From contig JAQXDR010000030.1 of assembly GCA_029251265.1 (NCBI GenBank), forward strand, positions 1 to 32,576: a DNA stretch of 32,576 nucleotides, written 5' to 3'. Each line of letters starts with the position of its first letter. Within the stretch, counting starts at the first letter, position 1. Source of the stretch: Pseudoprimorskyibacter sp. Lineage in GTDB: Bacteria > Pseudomonadota > Alphaproteobacteria > Rhodobacterales > Rhodobacteraceae. Below, in pieces: positions 28,483 to 32,576 of this stretch. Below the pieces are notes generated by a model, which saw only the letters and a list, made by a program, of their open reading frames with translations, was not told the origin of the DNA and made no database searches. A program made the position numbers and the translations under genes.

Positions 28483-28611
28483 TTAGGCATCTCGCCCTCT
28501 CACTAGACAAATCTCTACCTCATGTTCAATACGCATATGTGATCGGAAGTACTCTGCAACAAAGCAAGCGGCTTGCTTACCCTCAATCCAAACAAAAATG
28601 CATTCTATCAT
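28483..28611 (-). CDS. small ORF, 42 residues, unknown
   Basis: An ATG-started frame of 42 codons with AAGGGAG a few bases upstream. The product is mixed hydrophobic and charged (MIECIFVWIEGKQAACFVAE, then HMRIEHEVEICLVRGRDA) with no membrane helix and three cysteines. Its TAA lies 2 bases before the ATG of the 58-residue membrane protein. I do not recognise it. The support is only the ribosome site and the tight spacing. Confidence 0.4.
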   Translation of the reverse strand: MIECIFVWIEGKQAACFVAEYFRSHMRIEHEVEICLVRGRDA

Positions 28612-28629
28612 CCTCTCCCTTCAATTTCG

Positions 28630-28645
28630 CCCCCCCCCTCGGGGG
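28630..28645. repeat. C9/G5 homopolymer hairpin
   Basis: A run of nine C (28630-28638), then TC, then five G (28641-28645). It lies between the coupling-protein fragment and the 42-residue ORF. It can fold as a G/C hairpin and is prone to slippage. Confidence 0.6.
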
Positions 28646-28671
28646 TGTAAAGCGACTACAGGGGGGCTGCC

Positions 28672-29025
28672 CTATCGGGGCTTGAAATGGACGTTGCGCA
28701 CGTCTTTGAGGGCGGCGTTCCACTTTGGCACGGTGTAGTATGGGACGCGTTCAGCGAGATAGAGCTTGATGCCGTCCTGCTTGCCCGTGCGGATGATCTG
28801 CTTGCCTTCGCCGATGCGCATAATGTCCTCGGATTGCAGGACGGGGCGCTTGTGCCCATTCACGCCGAATGACGCGCTAGAGACCTGCCCGCCGGATTGA
28901 TTGACACCCTTGGTTGCCACGGCCTTTGTGCCGCTCCATGTCTCGATATCCTTGAGCAAGTCCGGTTCCGTCACCGGCCACATGTGCAGGATGCCGGACT
29001 GGCTTTCAGATGTCCTAACCCGCAC
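28672..29025 (-). pseudogene. C-terminal fragment of VirD4/TraG-type coupling protein
   Basis: About 110 residues that resemble the C-terminus of type IV secretion coupling ATPases (VirD4/TraG): GHKRPVLQSEDIMRIGEGKQIIRTGKQ followed by LAERVPYYTVPKWNAAL matches the usual R-P-L-L-x-x-D-E-x-x-R-L-x-x-D-x-Q-I-I ... PYY-x-x-P pattern near the end of these proteins. The frame is open from a GTG at 29025, but the upstream codons meet a stop at once and nothing of the ATPase core is present, so at least 400-500 residues are missing. The natural C-terminus with stop TAG at 28672 is kept. It is the first piece of a leftward relic operon that includes the small ORFs and the Hint gene, and it is divergent from htpG. 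Confidence 0.65.
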
Positions 29026-29123
29026 CGCAGATCACAATATGAACAGGATTGATGAGCCGCTGCCATGAAATTATAGTAGCGATGAGCGCGCTTATGACTT
29101 TGAGGACTTCTCGAGCAATACTG

Positions 29124-29151
29124 CTTGTATCTGGCGCCAGCGTCCATACAT
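29124..29151 (+). promoter_or_regulatory. heat-shock (RpoH-type) promoter candidate for htpG
   Basis: CTTGTAT at 29124-29130, a 13-base spacer and CCATACAT at 29144-29151 resemble the alphaproteobacterial RpoH pattern CTTGAAA-N13/14-CCCATNT. It ends 37 bases before the htpG start codon. The spacer contains the palindrome CTGGCGCCAG. Confidence 0.5.
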
Positions 29152-29188
29152 TCGCGCCAACTTTTGCATAAGCTGTGAGGCACCCAAA

Positions 29189-31039
29189 ATGGCTAAAACC
29201 GAAAAGGACGTGTTTTCTTTTCAGACTGAAGTAGGGCAGTTGCTGGATATCGTGGCAGGCTCTCTTTATTCGAACCGCGAGATTTTTCTGCGCGAACTTG
29301 TGTCGAATGCATCAGACGCATGCGATAAGCTTCGTTATGCCTCTCTGACCGATACCGGCCTTGCACAGACATCCGATGAATTCGCCATCACGCTTGATGT
29401 CGACAAAGACGCAGGAACGTTGTCCGTGTCTGATAATGGTATCGGTATGAATCACCAAGATCTGCTGGATACGCTAGGCACGATCGCACGGTCAGGAACC
29501 GGAGCCTTTATCGAAGCACTCAAAGCCGAAGATAAGGAAAAGGTTGGTTTAATTGGTCAGTTCGGCGTCGGTTTTTATTCCGCCTTTATGGTGGCGGATC
29601 AGGTGCATGTGCAAACGCGTAAAGCGGGCGACACCGATAGCTGGCTTTGGTCATCGGACGGCAAAGGGTCGTTTTCTATTGAACCGGGACAAAAAGACAC
29701 CACCGGCACTACGGTTGTCCTGCATTTGAAAAAAGACGCCGAAGAGTTCCTAGAGGACCAGCGCATTCGTCACATAATCAAGACATACTCTGATCATATC
29801 AGCTTTCCTGTGAAATTGGGTGATGATGCCTTGAACACGGCATCGGCGATTTGGACCCGTGCCTCTAAAGACATTACCGAAGAGCAACATACAGAATTTT
29901 ACCGGCACGTTTCACATGCCTTTGATGAACCGTGGCATGTCATGCATAACCGGGTCGAAGGCGCAGTGAACCACACCAGCCTGCTGTATGTGCCGTCCAG
30001 CCCACCGCTTGATTTATTTGATGCCGATCGCAAGAGCCATGTTAAGTTGTACGTCAATCGGGTATTCATTTCCGACACGACACAGGATCTGATCCCAGCC
30101 TATCTGCGATTTCTGCGCGGGATTGTGGATTCACAGGATCTGTCGCTCAACGTCTCTCGGGAAATGCTGCAATCAGACCCGACGATGGCCAAGATCAAAA
30201 CTTCGATCAGCAAAAAGGTTCTGAGTGAACTTAAGAAAAAGGCCAAAGACACAGACGCCTATGCGACCTTTTGGACCAACTTTGGTGCTGTTCTGAAAGA
30301 GGGTCTGGTCGAAGACCCTGCCCTGCGCGATCGGCTTTTGGAGGTTTGTCACTTTTCTTCCACAGGTACCGAAGGGCTCACCACTCTTAAAGGGTATATC
30401 GAGCGGCTGAAAGATAAGCAGGAAGCGATCTACTACATCACCGGCGAAGACAGTTCAAAGATTGCCAAGTCGCCCCATTTGGAAGGCTTCAAAGCAAAGG
30501 GCATTGAGGTGCTGTTGCTGTCAGATCATGTTGATGAGTTCTGGCTGCAGCACGTCACGAAATTTGATGGAAAACTATTGAAATCCATTACCCGCGGGGC
30601 CGCCGATCTGGATAACATCGCCAGCGATGAAGACGCCCCCAAAAACAAAGATAAAACGGATCTTGCAAATCTGATTGCCGCGTTCAAAGTTGTGTTGGGG
30701 GATAGCGTAAAAGATATACGGTCGTCCAAACGCCTGACCGATAGCCCAGTATGCCTGATTGCAGATGACGGGGATATGGACGTGAATCTGGAACGATTGT
30801 TGATGCGTCACGGACAGTTGCAATCCGGCATGGCGCGCGTTCTGGAACTTAATCCAACGCACCCGATCATTTCCAAGCTTAACGACCGCGCGCAGACCGA
30901 CAATGCAAGCACGGACGAGCTTTTGGGTGATGCGGCGCACCTGCTTTTTGATCAGGCTCGCATTGTCGAAGGTGAGGACGTAGCCGACCCTGTAGAATTT
31001 GTCAGACGGCTCAGCTCTGTATTGTCCAAAGCACTCTGA
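29189..31039 (+). CDS. htpG: molecular chaperone HtpG (Hsp90)
   Basis: A 616-residue bacterial Hsp90, an ATP-driven chaperone in the cytoplasm. The N-terminal GHKL ATPase domain has LRELVSNASDACDKLR with catalytic Glu and Asn, SDNGIGM, and GLIGQFGVGFYSAFMVAD. The middle domain includes DLSLNVSREMLQ with the ATP-stabilising Arg, and YYITGEDSSKIAKSPHLEGFKAKGIEVLLL. The C-terminal dimerisation domain ends PVEFVRRLSSVLSKAL. Length is normal. The ATG at 29189 has GAGG 8 bases upstream. It is isolated, between the decayed coupling-protein fragment and the mobile-element graveyard, but shows no damage. Confidence 0.97.
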   Translation: MAKTEKDVFSFQTEVGQLLDIVAGSLYSNREIFLRELVSNASDACDKLRYASLTDTGLAQTSDEFAITLDVDKDAGTLSVSDNGIGMNHQDLLDTLGTIARSGTGAFIEALKAEDKEKVGLIGQFGVGFYSAFMVADQVHVQTRKAGDTDSWLWSSDGKGSFSIEPGQKDTTGTTVVLHLKKDAEEFLEDQRIRHIIKTYSDHISFPVKLGDDALNTASAIWTRASKDITEEQHTEFYRHVSHAFDEPWHVMHNRVEGAVNHTSLLYVPSSPPLDLFDADRKSHVKLYVNRVFISDTTQDLIPAYLRFLRGIVDSQDLSLNVSREMLQSDPTMAKIKTSISKKVLSELKKKAKDTDAYATFWTNFGAVLKEGLVEDPALRDRLLEVCHFSSTGTEGLTTLKGYIERLKDKQEAIYYITGEDSSKIAKSPHLEGFKAKGIEVLLLSDHVDEFWLQHVTKFDGKLLKSITRGAADLDNIASDEDAPKNKDKTDLANLIAAFKVVLGDSVKDIRSSKRLTDSPVCLIADDGDMDVNLERLLMRHGQLQSGMARVLELNPTHPIISKLNDRAQTDNASTDELLGDAAHLLFDQARIVEGEDVADPVEFVRRLSSVLSKAL

Positions 31040-31062
31040 ACTAAAAATCAGTCGCGCTAAAC

Positions 31063-31103
31063 ACCGAAGGAAGGTCATGCGAATAAAGCACGCTTCCTTC
31101 GGT
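31063..31103 (+). terminator. 11-bp inverted repeat after htpG
   Basis: ACCGAAGGAAG (31063-31073) and CTTCCTTCGGT (31093-31103) are perfect complements around a 19-base loop, 24 bases past the htpG stop. There is no T tract after it (CCAACATC), so it may act as a 3'-end structure or be an intergenic repeat. Confidence 0.5.
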
Positions 31104-31245
31104 CCAACATCTTTGCTGCGACCAACGTCAAATGTGGATACCACCACACGCAAGGCCGAACGATTTCCCCTGCAAATTCAGATAGGGTTAAATTTTTTCA
31201 TGGATGAACGCAGTCTTGGATAAGCTTAGTGTTTCTTTCAATTCT

Positions 31246-31350
31246 TCAATCCCTCGCGGGCATCTGCCAGTGAACTGAATGCTCACACTCAACAACCTGC
31301 GCCACAGCATCCTATTTGAACTCGTCCGCAAAGCGTATTCCCTTATTCAT
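31246..31350 (-). pseudogene. IS3-family orfA relic (N-terminus)
   Basis: An ATG at 31350 with AGAGGG upstream opens a frame reading MNKGIRFADEFK, then TAG at 31312-31314, then DAVAQVVECEHSV. With the stop replaced by Gln this matches the N-terminal helix-turn-helix opening of IS3-type OrfA proteins (R-F-x-x-E-F-K-x-D-A-V-x-Q-V). After SV the family sequence is lost, and the frame ends at a TGA near 31248. So only about 26 codons are recognisable, with a premature stop and a probable frameshift. Confidence 0.5.
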
Positions 31351-31533
31351 ATCCCTCTCGCGCTGAATATCGATGAAGCGATCGCTTGTCCCAAGAACAA
31401 ATCCGCGCCATAGCCAAAGACCCTACAAGCCCTCGTCTTTTCAAGTATCTTTGGGCCAGATTCCGATAGGGGGCAAGATCGTATCACAAGGCCCTCTGAG
31501 TTTGGTTTTTCCACCTGTGTTCGCCCGTGAGGA

Positions 31534-31760
31534 AGATATGTGGGCAAGGAGTTCAGGAGAACAATCCAGCCCAGCCCTTTTTCGTTTTCCAACATCGATG
31601 CCGGGCTGTTTCGAATTCCAGTAAATGATAATGGCATTGAGGAGATTGAGGCCCGCGATCTGGAAGTGCTGCCCTTCTGTGGTTCTGTCGCGGATTTCGC
31701 CCTCTCGGCCAATGCGTATCCGCGATGTCTGCGGTCCATTCGACGACGCATACGGTGTTT
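31534..31760 (-). pseudogene. Tn3-family transposase C-terminal fragment
   Basis: On the minus strand the translation includes REGEIRDRTTEGQHFQIAGL, then NLLNAIIIYWNSKQ, and ends with SPELLAHIS. This is the C-terminal signature of Tn3-family transposases (GEIRDR, E-x-Q, R-x-S-G-LNL-x-x-A-I-x-x-WN, LLAHISP). The sequence loses the family pattern after LAHIS, and upstream it stops exactly where the IS66 end begins at 31761, so the rest of the gene was separated by that insertion or lost with it. No DDE catalytic core is present in the fragment. Confidence 0.72.
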
Positions 31761-31805
31761 GTAAGCGTTTGATGAACCCGCACTGACGGTTTGGTTTTTG
31801 CTGAT

Positions 31806-31837
31806 CTAAGTGTCCACTATCGATGGTGGACACTTAG
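31806..31837. repeat. 32-bp near-perfect palindrome upstream of IS66 tnpA
   Basis: CTAAGTGTCCAC (31806-31817) and GTGGACACTTAG (31826-31837) are perfect 12-bp arms around TATCGATG, which itself holds the palindrome ATCGAT. The right arm ends 9 bases before the tnpA ATG and touches its AGGGG ribosome site. Confidence 0.8.
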
Positions 31838-31846
31838 GGGCGTTCT

Positions 31847-32239
31847 ATGAGTACAGGAAAGAAGCGTTTTTGGTCGGATGACGAGAAGCGTGAGATTTGC
31901 GGTCAAACGCGTGTTGAGGGTGCATCGGTCGCGCAGGTGGCACGGCGTTATGCGGTGAATGCCAACCTCATCCACAAATGGCTGCGGGATCCGCGCTTTT
32001 CTCGAGAGACTGAGAGGGTGGCTGATCTTCCAGCGGTGGACGGTTTTTTGCGTGTTGGGATTGAAGACGCCGAAGTGGTCCCTGTCTCGACCTCTGCTGT
32101 TGTTCTGACGGATGCGGCTCAAGTACCGCTGCGCGCCACCAGCGTTGACCTTACCCTTTCTGACGGACGACGGGTTTTGATCGAGGGGCCAACAGCATTG
32201 TGCGCTGTGATCCGCTTGGCTGAGGGATTGACTGCATGA
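31847..32239 (+). CDS. tnpA: IS66-family accessory protein TnpA
   Basis: A 130-residue TnpA of the IS66 family. The N-terminal part (KRFWSDDEKREICGQTRVEG to RRYAVNANLIHKWLRD, about 5-48) is a helix-turn-helix of the IS3/IS66 accessory type. The C-terminal half holds LTLSDGRRVLIEGPTALCAVIRLAEGL, usual for this protein. TnpA is needed with TnpB for efficient transposition by TnpC, but does not catalyse it. The ATG at 31847 has AGGGG 7 bases upstream. Its TGA overlaps the tnpB ATG by 4 bp (ATGA). Confidence 0.88.
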   Translation: MSTGKKRFWSDDEKREICGQTRVEGASVAQVARRYAVNANLIHKWLRDPRFSRETERVADLPAVDGFLRVGIEDAEVVPVSTSAVVLTDAAQVPLRATSVDLTLSDGRRVLIEGPTALCAVIRLAEGLTA

Positions 32240-32576
32240 TCCCTGTGCCAAACAGTATGTAGGTTTGGCTTGCGGCTGGCGTGACGGACATTCGGCGCGG
32301 TTTTAATACGCTGGCATCGCAGGCGTCATCAGTTCTGGACGAGGATCCAGATTCCGGTCATCTGTTTGTGTTCTGTGGGCGGCGCGGCGATCTACTTAAG
32401 ATCATCTGGTGGGATAGCCAAGGGGCGTGTCTGTTCAGTAAACGGCTGGAGAAAGGCCGCTTTGTTTGGCCTGCTGCCAAGGACGGTAAGATCAACCTCA
32501 GCCCCGCGCAATTTTCGATGCTGTTGGAAGGGATCGACTGGCGCATGCCGCAGAAGACATGGCGACCATTGACGGT
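32236..32576 (+). pseudogene. tnpB: IS66-family tnpB with premature TAG (partial)
   Basis: The frame starts MIPVPNSM at the ATG overlapping the tnpA stop, then meets TAG at 32260-32262, and then continues without another stop to the window end as [40 protein letters not shown] and [11 protein letters not shown] ... [15 protein letters not shown]. This is an almost complete TnpB (the IS66 Orf2 family), so codon 9, usually Lys/Arg/Thr, has become a stop. No good in-frame start follows the TAG nearby. Either the copy is inactive or it relies on suppression. Confidence 0.82.

Larger units (their letters stand above)
31040..31760. other. non-coding, degenerate region between htpG and the IS66 element
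   Basis: About 720 bases with no intact gene. It holds, in order, the inverted repeat after htpG (31063-31103), an IS3-type orfA relic (31246-31350) and the C-terminus of a Tn3-type transposase (31534-31760), each listed separately. Between them (31104-31245 and 31351-31533) I see only short frames with no recognisable content. Confidence 0.6.
31761..32576 (+). mobile_element. IS66-family insertion sequence (partial, left end)
   Basis: The element starts with GTAAGCG at 31761, as IS66-family ends do (GTAA...), then 85 bases of leader, tnpA, and tnpB overlapping it. The window ends inside tnpB, so tnpC (the transposase proper) and the right end are not visible. It is inserted in the Tn3 transposase relic. 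The 8-bp target duplication expected for this family cannot be checked without the right end; the left flank is CGGTGTTT. Confidence 0.75.

Noticed and set aside
30575-31153. A 192-codon antisense ORF over the end of htpG
   Set aside because: It is almost wholly antisense to the conserved HtpG C-terminal domain; its open frame follows from the codon use of htpG.

Overview
This window looks like chromosome of an alphaproteobacterium of the order Rhodobacterales (Roseobacter group). The evidence is family-level: a five-gene F1-ATPase operon (atpHAGDC) without the F0 genes, a petABC operon whose Rieske and cytochrome b proteins resemble those of Rhodobacter, a DUF2125 protein, and short GTG- or ATG-started genes with clear AAGGAG-type ribosome sites. 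Base composition is moderate and the right end carries several decayed insertion sequences, so an IS-rich marine roseobacter is plausible. The genus cannot be fixed from this sequence alone.

Layout, left to right. 1-1.4 kb: a leftward two-gene unit (2-hydroxychromene-2-carboxylate isomerase-like protein, then an alpha/beta hydrolase). 1.5-2.5 kb: prs (PRPP synthase), rightward. 2.85-7.75 kb: the leftward atpHAGDC operon, convergent with prs and separated from it by two hairpins. 8.1-9.7 kb: divergent methyltransferase and gloB. 9.8-12.2 kb: clpA, ended by a bidirectional terminator. 12.4-13.3 kb: an exported protein of unknown function. 13.5-19.3 kb: a two-gene leftward unit encoding a MotA/ExbB/ZorA-like channel protein and a 1502-residue MotB/ZorB-like partner, most of which is an uninterrupted coiled coil. 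19.3-23.1 kb: a ChaC-type gamma-glutamylcyclotransferase, a DUF2125 protein, an SMP-30/regucalcin-like lactonase and an M20 metallopeptidase. 23.2-25.9 kb: petABC (cytochrome bc1). 26.2-26.9 kb: an outer-membrane beta-barrel protein.

27-29.1 kb is a decayed accessory island, read leftward: the C-terminal fragment of a VirD4/TraG-type coupling protein, a 42-residue ORF, a 58-residue two-helix membrane protein, and a Hint-domain (intein-like) polymorphic protein broken by an in-frame stop, a frameshift and an internal deletion. htpG (29.2-31.0 kb) is intact and has a heat-shock-like promoter candidate. 31.2-32.6 kb is a graveyard of mobile elements: a piece of an IS3-type orfA, the C-terminus of a Tn3-family transposase truncated by an IS66-family insertion, and that IS66 element, whose tnpB carries an early TAG and runs off the window.

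The core genes form two energy modules: bc1 builds the proton gradient and F1Fo spends it. The MotAB/ZorAB-like pair would also be driven by that gradient. The most unusual object is this pair: the very long coiled coil is in the MotB/ZorB-like subunit on the predicted periplasmic side, whereas in Zorya the long tail belongs to ZorA and is cytoplasmic. The second most interesting region is the decayed coupling-protein/Hint island.
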